Source: JALCLA01 sp965653565 (GTDB lineage Bacteria > Pseudomonadota > Gammaproteobacteria > Xanthomonadales > Xanthomonadaceae). From it: a stretch of DNA of 64,000 nt. The translations under genes were made by a program, and so were the position numbers. Positions 7,714 through 15,460 of this stretch are shown piece by piece (within the stretch, counting starts at the first letter, position 1; the number at the start of each line of letters is the position of its first letter). Under the pieces are notes generated by a model that was not told where the DNA came from, made no database searches, and was given only the letters and a program-made list of their open reading frames with translations. Location of the stretch: NCBI GenBank assembly GCA_965653565.1, contig CBFHAI010000020.1, forward strand, positions 9,861-73,860, in the 5' to 3' direction.

Positions 7714-7801
7714 CTAACGCCGTGTTAAGCCGCCGCTGCGCGAACGGGCAACGGATGAGCCAAGCATATCCTCAGCGGTCGGCTTGGACACTTAGTTAGC
7801 C
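7714..7801 (-). repeat. complete integron attC site
   Basis: This 88-base imperfect palindrome sits between two same-strand membrane-protein genes. Outer arms are CTAAC/GTTAG. The next arms GTGTTAAGCCG and CGGCTTGGACAC pair with a one-base asymmetry, and CCGCTG/CAGCGG close the stem around a variable middle. This is the folded-strand architecture of attC sites used by integron integrases. On the minus strand it runs GGCTAAC...GTTAGTC, with the upstream gene's stop inside and the next gene's ATG immediately after. No integron integrase is in the window. Confidence 0.8.
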
Positions 7802-8184
7802 GGCCAACCGATGCTAAATGCGATGGAAAGCGCCCCCGCGGCGAGTATGCGTGCCGCAACTGAGGCCGAAAGGTACCTGAAGAAACGTGGAGGACTGGCG
7901 CGTGTGGCAGCTCCGATACACCCGGCTAGAAGATATAACCCAACGGAAAGCCACACTGCTGCCAAGGCAAATGCTGGCACGAAAAAGGCGAATAGCCCAC
8001 AAGCAATCAATGACCAGCACGATGAGACAGCCAAGAGTTTCTGGGCGTCTCCAGCTAACGGATTTCTCCCCTCGTAGAAGCCGGAGGCCTGGATCACGTC
8101 ATCTGTGGCAATGGCGAAAGCTAGGTAACCCGCGATCCCATGAAGTAGGGCGAGGCTCTTAAACACCAACTCCGAACTCTCCAT
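7792..8184 (-). CDS. integron-cassette membrane protein, 130 aa
   Basis: The product has about four hydrophobic segments (near 10-27, 49-65, 68-88 and 107-127) and is not one I recognise. Its ATG at 8184 follows a GTTAGTCGGCC core, the same GTTAGTC end as in the complete attC, and its TAA lies inside that attC. Placement and direction match the neighbouring cassette gene at 7321, so the two form a short cassette array read on the minus strand. Confidence 0.65.
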   Translation of the reverse strand: MESSELVFKSLALLHGIAGYLAFAIATDDVIQASGFYEGRNPLAGDAQKLLAVSSCWSLIACGLFAFFVPAFALAAVWLSVGLYLLAGCIGAATRASPPRFFRYLSASVAARILAAGALSIAFSIGWPAN

Positions 8185-8188
8185 GGCC

Positions 8189-8195
8189 GACTAAC
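8189..8195 (-). repeat. attC core remnant GTTAGTC
   Basis: The heptamer equals the 3' core of the complete attC at 7712-7718 and immediately precedes the start of the 130-residue cassette gene. The rest of this attC is not recognisable upstream, so the array is truncated on both sides. Confidence 0.5.
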
Positions 8196-8280
8196 TTCAA
8201 TTCGTACCCCACTATGGGGGCGTAATGACCGCAGTATCCCAGCGGCACCGCGACAATCCTAGTCCGCGTTGCGCCGCGAT

Positions 8281-8424
8281 CTACTTGAACGACTCGCCGA
8301 TCACCTTCCGCAGCAACGCCCAGACGGCCATGGGCGGCAGCATGATTACCGCCAAGGCGTCGCCAGCATCGGCGGCGGCTCGCAGCGCAGCCACCAGCAA
8401 CTCATCTTCGCGCCTGTAGTCCAT
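8281..8424 (-). CDS. small hypothetical protein, 47 aa
   Basis: This short frame (start MDYRREDELLVAALRAAA) ends in a hydrophobic helix around residues 25-39 and KVIGESFK. It lies between the tail-module genes and the cassette array, on the same strand as both. Its composition suits a helical phage protein. No ribosome site stands out and no family is recognised. Confidence 0.4.
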   Translation of the reverse strand: MDYRREDELLVAALRAAADAGDALAVIMLPPMAVWALLRKVIGESFK

Positions 8425-8502
8425 GCGCAAAACGTACCGCGCTCAGCGGCGCGGCGGTATCGGCGAATGTCTGGGGGTCGGGTAGGTAAAGTGCGAGCTG
8501 AG

Positions 8503-8524
8503 GTCTACGGGAATTCCCGTAGAC
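8503..8524. repeat. perfect 22-bp palindrome
   Basis: The arms gtctacggg and cccgtagac flank aatt, giving complete two-fold symmetry. This suits a dimeric repressor site or a hairpin. Confidence 0.7.
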
Positions 8525-8725
8525 GTGCCGGTGCCGAATACCCCGATTTCAAATCGGAGTATTGGGGGGTTGGTGGGAATTCGCACCAACCCCATGTGCG
8601 CTTTCCTCGGGGTGGGCCGGCGGACCTAGCGGACTACCACGTCTGCCAGCCCATGCCGTTGTTTCAGAAGCCCTAACGGCGACTGGTGGTGGAAGTCCCA
8701 ACCAGCCGACATTGTCGGTGAACCT

Positions 8726-8773
8726 GCGATCCTGGGCCTCCGCTGGGCTGGGTCGCACTCGCTGGAAGTACCT
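8726..8773. repeat. 48-bp imperfect direct repeat, copy 1
   Basis: It aligns without gaps to 15120-15167 at about 34 of 48 positions. The blocks gcgatc, ctccgc and tcgctggaagtacct are identical. The two copies bracket the structural gene block 8821-14927. Confidence 0.6.
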
Positions 8774-8791
8774 ACCGCACTGCGGCTGCAT

Positions 8792-8813
8792 CGATACCGG
8801 GATTCCGGTATCG
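8792..8813. repeat. inverted repeat CGATACCGG / CCGGTATCG
   Basis: Nine-base arms with a GATT loop lie just past the stop of the 108-residue gene. It could act as a weak terminator for the tail operon, but no T-run follows. Confidence 0.6.
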
Positions 8814-8820
8814 CGGATGC

Positions 8821-9147
8821 TCAACTCCGCGGTCGCGTGAACGTGACCGTCTCGGTATCCCCGTGTTCCAGCACGATCGAGTCAACCACTTCGCGCATGA
8901 TCGGCAGGCTGCTTTCGAGATCCGCCAGGCTGGCGGCATCAACCTCCCAGATGCCGAGCAATTTGCGCAGGGTGTCCTCAAGCGCCTCCGGGCCAAACTT
9001 GCCCGTAGCGGCCAGGCAGAAGGCAACCGCCATGACCAGCGGGGCGGGTCGGCTGCCCTCGTCGCCCCCGTGGCTCGTGTCGTCATTGGCCGCGGTTCGC
9101 TCGAAGGCGGCGCGCAGCGGATGGATGTTGGTAGCAAGTGCGTTCAT
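8821..9147 (-). CDS. phage tail-module hypothetical protein, 108 aa
   Basis: The ATG at 9147 overlaps the stop of the tape measure gene as ATGA and has GGAG six bases upstream. An upstream in-frame start is less likely. The product is soluble and mostly helical (KFGPEALEDTLRKLLGIWEV and ADLESSLPIMREVVDSI). No family is recognised. Coupling to the tape measure gene suggests a role in tail assembly, or simply shared expression. Confidence 0.65.
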   Translation of the reverse strand: MNALATNIHPLRAAFERTAANDDTSHGGDEGSRPAPLVMAVAFCLAATGKFGPEALEDTLRKLLGIWEVDAASLADLESSLPIMREVVDSIVLEHGDTETVTFTRPRS

Positions 9148-12038
9148 CGGGATCTCCGGGTGATGTTGTCGATTTCGGTTTTCAGCTGACGACCCCAACT
9201 CGATACCACGCTCGCCGGCAGTTCCTTGCCGAACACGGTCACGTTGGGGTTGAAGTTCAACGTGATGCCGCCGCCTGACGTTGCAGGGCGCGCGGCACTC
9301 TCGGCGCGCTGGCTGTTCGTGTTGGTCGCCGTCGGCTGCTGCGTCGCTCGTTGGGCGGCTTCCTGTTCGCGCTTGGCGTCTTCCTCGCGGCGTCGGCGGT
9401 TCTCGTCGAGTCGCTGCTGTTCCTGCGCAAGCTGACGCAAGCGATCGTCGCTCAGGTATTCGTACTGACCCCGCAGTGCGCGGATGCGCTGTTCGGTTTC
9501 GTCGAATTCCGAATTGAGGTCGCGCGTAAGTGCGATCTCTTCTTCCAGCCGGGCGTTCTGCTCCTGCAAATCTTTAAAAATGTTCGCCTCCTTTCCGCCA
9601 CCGCTGGTGCGGCGACCAGCCTGCGCTTCGGCAGCCTTGAGAAAGGCTGCGCTAACGCCGTCCAGTGAACCCGCGGCTTGATCCGCAGCGCCCGCCACGT
9701 TGATAAGCGCGGATGCTGATTGACCGGCCTGCGAACCCATGTCGGCGGCTGCATCGGCCACGCCACCAGCGGCAGCGGCGGTGTCGCGCAGTGCCGCAGT
9801 CGCGCGATCGGCGCCGCCTGCGATCTTCTTGCCAGCTTCCTCGCCCACCAGGCCGAGCTTCACGAGTTCGTCTTTCAACCCAAGCGCCGCACCCTGCGCC
9901 CTCAAAGCCGCGCTCACCTGTGCCTTCTCAAATGTGCTGGCGTTGGCGACGGCGTTCAACTGCGCCTGCGCCATTGCCACGAACGCGCGGGATACGTCGT
10001 CCAGGGAGCGCTGGCCCGCAATGGCGGATTGGCGGATGGATTCAAAGTCGCCGCGCGCCGTCTCGGCGATGCGATCGAGTTCGCGCTGCGACACGATGCC
10101 TAACCGCTCGAAAGCGTCGGCAAGCGGATCGGCGGCGTTGGTGAGTTCCAGCACGCGGTTGCGCAGATCAATGGCGGATCGTGCCGCTGCGTCCAGGCTC
10201 ACCCTGCCACGCTGCGCCGCGGCTTCCAGTGCCGCGCCTAGGGCTTGGGCCTCAGCGACCGTGGATGCGCCCAGCAGCGCACCTGCGAATGCCGCTTCGA
10301 TTTGATCGCTCGTGGCGACCGCAGAATCGACGACGGTCTGAAACGTAGCGATGATCTGCTTTCCGCTCGCGGTGATCTGCTGGCCGAGCAATTCGCCGCT
10401 GACACCCAGGCGCCCGAGGGCTTCGGTCAAGATCGGGTCAAGGACCGTTGCCGCTTCCTCGGCCGAAACCTTCATCGCACCGAACGCCGTCTGCGCGGAT
10501 TGCTGGAATTTCAGTAATTCTTCGCCGGACAGTTTCTTGAGTTCGGCGCCCAGGCCTTCGCGGACGGTGGCCGCTACGTTGTTGGCGTACGTACCGACTT
10601 GCGCCAGGCCCAGCGCGACGTCACCCAATCGCTGCGGCGTGTCGGTCTGGAACGTCTTAAACAGTTCTGCAATCTTCGCCTTTGCCGCGTCGGCCGGACC
10701 TTCAAGGAACCCGAGCGCGTCGGCGATGTTCTTGGCCTCGACACTCAGGCCGCCCTTGATTGCGCGCTGTGCGTCGTCAAAGGCTTCAAGGGCAATGCGG
10801 CCTAGCTCGATCTCGGCGCGGATCAGCGCAAGCGGCGACACAACTCCCTGCATTTCCGCCGTCGTCTCGCCGATCTGGCTTGCCGTTTGATCCAGCAGGG
10901 TCGCGATCTCGGTCAACGCCTGCCCGGCGAAAAACTTCAGCTGTTTGAACGGCAGGGTCAGGCTATCGAGCGCATCGAACAACGGGCCGACGAGGGTGTC
11001 GCTGGCTTCGATGATCGTGAACATATCGCGCAGCGCGCTGGTCAACTGGTCGACTTCGGTGATTAGCTCGGCGAAATCGATGTTGTCGATGAAGGCGCGC
11101 GCCGCGTCCGTACCGCTCTCGAATGTCTCGTTGATCGATTGCTTTAGCCGGCTAAACTCAGGCGACGACGCAATACGCTTTACTTCGGTATTCAGATCGG
11201 CGAATTGCTTGCGCGCGACTTCAAGTCCGCCGCCCTGGGCGATGTCGTTCTTCACTTGGATGAGCGTGTCCCGCAGCTTGATGAGCTGCGCGTCGAGATC
11301 GCCCACTTCGCTAGACGCCGCGCCCGCACGAAGCTTGCCGAGTTCTGTCGTCAGCAGCGCGATTTCCGCCGCGCCGAGTTTGCCGCTCTCGGCCATCGCG
11401 CGAATCTCTTCCTCGGTCTTTCCGAGCGCGCGGCCGAGCAATTGAAAGACCGGGATTCCTTTCTCGGTGAGCGACACCAGCGCACGGGTGCCGACTTCAC
11501 CACGCAAGCTCGCCTTGCCAAGCGCTTCGATCGTGCTGCGTAGTTCGTCGATGCCTTGGTCATTCGCGGCCGCGTTGTCGATCAGCGCTTGCAGGCTGCC
11601 ATCGAGCGGATCGATGCCGCGCTTCTTCAACTCAACCGCCGCAGCGGCGACTTCCTCGAAGGCGAACGGCACGTTATCGGCCAGCTTGCGCACGCTCTCT
11701 AGCGCAGCCTCGCCCTGCTCGAAACTGCCGAACGCGGTCGTGAACTTCTTGCTCAGATCCTCGAAGCGCTCGCCGGTATTGAGGATGTCGACAAGACCAT
11801 CCTTTAGCTTGGAAAGTCCGACGCCTGCCAGCACGGCAGCGACGGCGGCGCGGAACGTTGCGACATTCTTGGCGAGCCGATCGAAGCTCGCCGACGAACG
11901 TAGGTTCGCTTTCTCGATGCCTTCGGACGCTTTCTCATTGTCCTTGCGTGCCCTTCCGAACGCGTCGCCGATCTTCTTGAGCTTCGCGGTAACCTGGTCT
12001 TTCAGGTCATAGATCGTTTCGATAATCTTGCCGGCCAT
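9144..12038 (-). CDS. phage tape measure protein
   Basis: This 964-residue, Ala-rich helical protein sets tail length in siphophages and myophages. The N-terminal 250 residues match the tape measure N-terminal domain pattern (ERFEDLSKKFTTAFGSFEQG, LADNVPFAFEEVAAAA, RTLVSL-like RALVSLTEKGIPVFQLLG). Long coiled stretches follow to about residue 900. The last part is Gln/Arg-rich (QRAESAARPATSGGG) and ends with a short ordered tail. It begins one base inside the stop of the tail Z gene (TAATG-type overlap). At this length it would specify a rather short tail, compared with typical proteins of 1,000 or more residues. Confidence 0.85.
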   Translation of the reverse strand: MAGKIIETIYDLKDQVTAKLKKIGDAFGRARKDNEKASEGIEKANLRSSASFDRLAKNVATFRAAVAAVLAGVGLSKLKDGLVDILNTGERFEDLSKKFTTAFGSFEQGEAALESVRKLADNVPFAFEEVAAAAVELKKRGIDPLDGSLQALIDNAAANDQGIDELRSTIEALGKASLRGEVGTRALVSLTEKGIPVFQLLGRALGKTEEEIRAMAESGKLGAAEIALLTTELGKLRAGAASSEVGDLDAQLIKLRDTLIQVKNDIAQGGGLEVARKQFADLNTEVKRIASSPEFSRLKQSINETFESGTDAARAFIDNIDFAELITEVDQLTSALRDMFTIIEASDTLVGPLFDALDSLTLPFKQLKFFAGQALTEIATLLDQTASQIGETTAEMQGVVSPLALIRAEIELGRIALEAFDDAQRAIKGGLSVEAKNIADALGFLEGPADAAKAKIAELFKTFQTDTPQRLGDVALGLAQVGTYANNVAATVREGLGAELKKLSGEELLKFQQSAQTAFGAMKVSAEEAATVLDPILTEALGRLGVSGELLGQQITASGKQIIATFQTVVDSAVATSDQIEAAFAGALLGASTVAEAQALGAALEAAAQRGRVSLDAAARSAIDLRNRVLELTNAADPLADAFERLGIVSQRELDRIAETARGDFESIRQSAIAGQRSLDDVSRAFVAMAQAQLNAVANASTFEKAQVSAALRAQGAALGLKDELVKLGLVGEEAGKKIAGGADRATAALRDTAAAAGGVADAAADMGSQAGQSASALINVAGAADQAAGSLDGVSAAFLKAAEAQAGRRTSGGGKEANIFKDLQEQNARLEEEIALTRDLNSEFDETEQRIRALRGQYEYLSDDRLRQLAQEQQRLDENRRRREEDAKREQEAAQRATQQPTATNTNSQRAESAARPATSGGGITLNFNPNVTVFGKELPASVVSSWGRQLKTEIDNITRRSR

Positions 12039-12616
12039 TAGATGAGTCCTGCCTTTTTCAGCGCGAAGAGTTGTTCACGCTCAAGTTCGATGGGAAGGCG
12101 CTCGTTCCACACATCGGCGCCAGTTTTGAGTACGTCATCCTTCGAGTAAATGTCGGCGACCGAAGGACCGAACAGTTTCTTGAGCGGCAGGCGTCCGACG
12201 TGCGGGCGGCCGTATTGCTTGGCGGAGTTCTTCCCCACGCGTCCGTAGAAGTGGTTACCAAACTTCGTCACGCCGAACGCGGCGGTTAGGATGGCTCGAC
12301 CCTTGCCTTTCAGGACCGCAACGCTCACGCCGCGGCGTATCTGCCGAGTGCCGACGAATTCACGCAGCGGGACGCCGCGCTTCTTCACCTGAAACACCAA
12401 GCGCAGATCCTTCACCTTCGGCTCTTTCTTGATCTGCAATTCGTTCTTGATCGTCGCCGCGCGCAGGTTCAGCGTCGCACCGATGTCACGCGACTGCGCC
12501 GCCTTGATCGTGGTCCCTACGCGTTTGATTGCCCGCGTCTCGCCGATGCGAAGCGTGCGTGCCATGTGCTTGTAGCCGTCTTCGATTTCTTTCAGGCCTT
12601 TCGTAATCAATCCCAC
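12038..12616 (-). CDS. prophage minor tail protein Z (GPZ) family
   Basis: The 192-residue basic protein has RAIKRVGTTIKAAQSRDI near the N-terminus and a central FGVTKFGNHFYGRV region, which fit the GPZ/minor tail Z family that completes the tail tube end in lambda-like phages. It precedes the tape measure gene on the same strand with a one-base overlap. The pairing of Z and tape measure without a tail tube gene between them is unusual for an intact phage. Confidence 0.7.
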   Translation of the reverse strand: MGLITKGLKEIEDGYKHMARTLRIGETRAIKRVGTTIKAAQSRDIGATLNLRAATIKNELQIKKEPKVKDLRLVFQVKKRGVPLREFVGTRQIRRGVSVAVLKGKGRAILTAAFGVTKFGNHFYGRVGKNSAKQYGRPHVGRLPLKKLFGPSVADIYSKDDVLKTGADVWNERLPIELEREQLFALKKAGLI

Positions 12617-12820
12617 GTTCGTCTCCCAATAAAGACACCGCCCCCGAAGGGGCGGGCCTGCGGGGTCACCAGATCAGGACTTTCCCTTGAGCAAGTTGGA
12701 CCCGGCCCACGCTGCCGCGGTTAGTCCGCACTCACGGCTTGCGGTTTGGGTCGGCCGCGGCGGGACGCCTGCACGCAATTCGGCTGGAGACCCCGAATAG
12801 CGTTACCGCCGCGGCCGAGT

Positions 12821-13036
12821 TCAAAACTCGCCGGTATAGAACGGCTCTCCGGTCAACATCGCGCGTTGCAGGCGGAGTTCAAAAACACATTCAGGCTCGT
12901 GGCGGTGATAGGCGCGCAATGCGGCTTGCCTTGCTTCTGCGCGCCGCTCGTCGTGGGCTCGGTCGGCGATGCCGATCAGCCCAGCCAAGCGCAATCGATC
13001 ACGCAGGATGCAAGGCGCAACGGCGGTGGCCGTCAC
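12821..13036 (-). CDS. small hypothetical protein, 71 aa
   Basis: A GTG start at 13036 overlaps the S49 peptidase stop as GTGA. The product is helical and charged (DRAHDERRAEARQAALRAYHRH) with no recognised domain. Overlap with the upstream gene is the main support. The 204 bases down to the tail Z gene hold a CGCCCC/GGGGCG hairpin near 12642-12656 and short open frames without convincing starts. Confidence 0.45.
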   Translation of the reverse strand: MTATAVAPCILRDRLRLAGLIGIADRAHDERRAEARQAALRAYHRHEPECVFELRLQRAMLTGEPFYTGEF

Positions 13037-14052
13037 ATGCGCCGCCTGCGTTGGGCGTATATCTCATCTGCGGACGGCTGAACATTGCTGTTCGCGTCGT
13101 GAGTCTTCGCGAAGGCCTTGTCCCATTGCGCTTCTTCCGCCGTCGGCGCCTGCATGTTGTTCGGCTTGTACGCGTTGGCGTAGATCGCGTCCCAGCTAGT
13201 AGCTGCATCGGCGCGCGTGCTGCGAGTGGCGCCGGTCGGCTGGCGTGGTGCTTGCCCCGACAGCACCCCTTCCAGACTTCCCAGGCCGTCCGCCATACCG
13301 GCACGAACCGCATCGGCGCCGGTCATGACGAATCCCTTGCCGAAGTCGCTTAAGACCTTCGCTGTCGTGGTGCCGCGGTTGCGTGCCACGTCGCGCACGA
13401 AGATTTCGCCCAGGCTGTCGACGAGCGCCTGCACGCGGGCGCGGCCGGCCTCCGTTGACGGGTCGATGCGCTTGTCTGGCGACGCGCTGCTGACGATCTC
13501 GACACGGCGGACGCCTGACTTCATGTCGCGCTCGGTCGTGTCCATGTGCGACATCACGACGCCGATCGATCCAACAATGGCGGTTTCGGCGACGATGATC
13601 TGGCTCGCAGCGGAGCCAATCCAATACGCTGCCGATGCCCCGGTGCCGCCGACGAAAGCCTTGATCGGTTTGATGAGGCGACCGGCGTAGACGAGGTTCG
13701 CTAGTTCTTGGATACCTGCGGCTTCGCCGCCAGGTGAATCGATGTCGAGCACAATCTGCGAAACGAACTTGTTGTCGAGCGCAGTTCGGATATCCAAGGC
13801 AAGCGTGGCGGTCGCCGTGGCGCCGGAAATCTCCGTCAGCATGCCGGCGTGACGAAAGATCGGGCCGCGGATCGGAATGACCGCGGTGCCGTCGCGCATC
13901 GTCACCGTGCGAGTGTTGTCGAGCGGACGGCCGAGCTTCGTTGCCAGGGCCTCGGGATCGCCGAGGCGAGCGGCAACATCGAGGACGGTTTGCAGAGCTT
14001 CGGGCTCGATCGCCCAGGGCTGCGAGGATGCGATGCTAAAGGCGTCGATCAC
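13033..14052 (-). CDS. S49-family (SppA-like) phage head peptidase
   Basis: The 339-residue protein has the S49 fold: IVLDIDSPGGEAAG (oxyanion region), catalytic Ser140 in GGTGASAAYWIGSAA, the GSIGVVMSH strand and a Lys at about 194 in SPDKRID as candidate general base. In phages such peptidases mature the head and scaffold. The GTG at 14052 was chosen because it overlaps the upstream stop as GTGA. The frame continues upstream but is Arg/Gly-rich there. The C-terminal 80 residues are disordered and Gln/Asn-rich. No capsid gene, the usual substrate, is found nearby. Confidence 0.8.
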   Translation of the reverse strand: MIDAFSIASSQPWAIEPEALQTVLDVAARLGDPEALATKLGRPLDNTRTVTMRDGTAVIPIRGPIFRHAGMLTEISGATATATLALDIRTALDNKFVSQIVLDIDSPGGEAAGIQELANLVYAGRLIKPIKAFVGGTGASAAYWIGSAASQIIVAETAIVGSIGVVMSHMDTTERDMKSGVRRVEIVSSASPDKRIDPSTEAGRARVQALVDSLGEIFVRDVARNRGTTTAKVLSDFGKGFVMTGADAVRAGMADGLGSLEGVLSGQAPRQPTGATRSTRADAATSWDAIYANAYKPNNMQAPTAEEAQWDKAFAKTHDANSNVQPSADEIYAQRRRRM

Positions 14053-14927
14053 TTGTTTTTCTCCGTTCCGAAGAAGCGGGAGGCGGCTTTGCCGACCTTT
14101 CCGATCACGCCGCCGCTGAGTTCCGCATCGATTTCGGCGGCCAACACATCCGCACCCGCCTTGGCGGTCTGCGCAATTCGCTTGTTCCACAGGTCAACGA
14201 TGCCGTGGCCGCGCGCCGCCGGTCCGACGCCTGGAAGTACGACCTCCTCGACTACGCTGAGGGGCATGTCGCCGGATTCGTAACGTTCGCGCACCACTTC
14301 GACCTCGGTGAACGCCGGGATTCGCTCGCCGTTAAGTGTGGCGAAATCGCTCGGATTGAGGCTGTCGTAAACGGCATTGCCGTAGTGCGGATGCAGCGGG
14401 TTGTTGACGTGCACACGCTGCGTGATGGTCTCGACGACCGTCTCACCCGGACGGCAGCGAATCACGTTCGGCGAATGGACCGTCACGCGGTCGTTCGCAT
14501 GGAGCGTGCGGTTCACCGCATCGATGACGCCTTCGAGCGCGGCAAGTTTCGAGAGGGTCGCGGTCAGGCCGTCGACGTGCTTCTGGTAGTCGACGCGAAT
14601 CAACTTCTCGCCCATTTCACGAGCGCGTTCAGCGCGGCGGGTGAGGCGATCCAGTTCGGCGTTGTGCTCGCGGTCCTTGGCTTCCTCGGCGCGCGTCTCA
14701 AGGATCTGAATGCGCTCGGAGATGCGGCGCTGCCGTTCCCGGCATGCGGTGATCTCGGCCTCGACGCGATCGAGCGCGGCGTCGTCGCCGGCTTCAAGCG
14801 GTCCGAGACGTTGAGCAACAAGTTCGCGTTCGGTTTGTTCCTCGGCCTGCAGCCGGGCGCGTTCGCTCTCGATGCGTTGCTCGACATCGGAAGATGCGAG
14901 CGGTGGGGCAAGGGTCTGTGCATTCAT
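14049..14927 (-). CDS. coiled-coil phage-type protein, possible scaffold
   Basis: Residues about 15-110 form a strong charged coiled coil (RARLQAEEQTERELVAQRL and ETRAEEAKDREHNAELDRL). A compact domain (about 130-245, with RPGETVVETITQRVHV) and a C-terminal helix follow. I do not recognise a family. Its stop overlaps the S49 peptidase start as GTGA. A coiled-coil protein made just before a head peptidase would suit a scaffold or size-determination factor, but this is inferred from position only. Confidence 0.65.
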   Translation of the reverse strand: MNAQTLAPPLASSDVEQRIESERARLQAEEQTERELVAQRLGPLEAGDDAALDRVEAEITACRERQRRISERIQILETRAEEAKDREHNAELDRLTRRAERAREMGEKLIRVDYQKHVDGLTATLSKLAALEGVIDAVNRTLHANDRVTVHSPNVIRCRPGETVVETITQRVHVNNPLHPHYGNAVYDSLNPSDFATLNGERIPAFTEVEVVRERYESGDMPLSVVEEVVLPGVGPAARGHGIVDLWNKRIAQTAKAGADVLAAEIDAELSGGVIGKVGKAASRFFGTEKNK

Positions 14928-15116
14928 CGGTTACTTCTCCAGGGTGAAAGCCGGGCGGCCCGGCGTTGGTGACGCGCACGCGAAAGCCCGCCAGCCGATC
15001 GTCGGCAGCGGGATTAAGCGGGAGCGGGAATTAAGGCGCCGACGTCGACCTAGGCGGTCTGGCGTCGTGCAAATTGAATTGGTGGTGAGGCCATGAGGCC
15101 CGGAAAACTCTCTGGA

Positions 15117-15150
15117 CCCGCGATCATTTGGCTCCGCGGGGATTTTTTTA
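15117..15150 (+). terminator. possible terminator hairpin on the plus strand
   Basis: CCCGCG and CGCGGG pair across a 12-base loop, and GATTTTTTT follows. No plus-strand gene is seen upstream, so it may instead be part of a site shared with the 48-base repeat. Confidence is low. Confidence 0.35.
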
Positions 15151-15167
15151 GGTCGCTGGAAGTACCT
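15120..15167. repeat. 48-bp imperfect direct repeat, copy 2
   Basis: This is the partner of 8726-8773 (gcgatc, ctccgc and tcgctggaagtacct are shared exactly). It lies between the 87-residue gene and the coiled-coil gene, in a 256-base gap without a gene. Confidence 0.6.
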
Positions 15168-15183
15168 TGGCCGTTATGAGCGC

Positions 15184-15447
15184 CTACCCCTCGGCCGAAA
15201 ACTCGTACGTCTCGGACGAGATCACCAGGCGCGTGCCGTCCGGCCGTGTGGTGTGTACCTCGATCGCGCCTTGGAGCTGTGCAATCGGAATGGTGATTGC
15301 CACCTTCGCGCCGCGGGCGATCAGGTCACAGACTTCGCGGGCATGAACTGACTCGTCGGCTCGCAGCAAGACGGCCTGCACCCATGCGTGACCTAACTCC
15401 ATCGCCTGCGCCACCACTTCAGCCGTTGCGGGTTGCATCGTGTTCAT
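15184..15447 (-). CDS. hypothetical phage-type protein, 87 aa
   Basis: The ATG at 15447 (MNTMQPATAEVVAQAM) has AAGGA five bases upstream, so an in-frame start 24 bases further up was not used. The product has an N-terminal helix and a beta-rich C-terminal half (GAIEVHTTRPDGTRLVIS). No family is recognised. It closes the replication-gene operon, 13 bases after the preceding stop. Confidence 0.6.
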   Translation of the reverse strand: MNTMQPATAEVVAQAMELGHAWVQAVLLRADESVHAREVCDLIARGAKVAITIPIAQLQGAIEVHTTRPDGTRLVISSETYEFSAEG

Positions 15448-15460
15448 TGGATTCCTTGGG

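Larger units (their letters stand above)
8425..8820. other. non-coding stretch rich in palindromes
   Basis: No gene is supported here. It holds a perfect 22-base palindrome at 8503-8524 (gtctacggg/cccgtagac around aatt), a hairpin at 8537-8563 (aatac-ccgat/atcgg-gtatt) and a GGGTTGGTG/CACCAACCC hairpin at about 8566-8592. One copy of a 48-base repeat at 8726-8773 and another palindrome at 8792-8813 follow. Such density suggests a regulatory or packaging-type region at the end of the tail gene block, or decayed sequence. Confidence 0.6.

Noticed and set aside
12640..12820. Possible remnant of a small zinc-finger (Com-like) phage gene
   Set aside because: Short frames on the minus strand lack a start and the paired Cys pattern.
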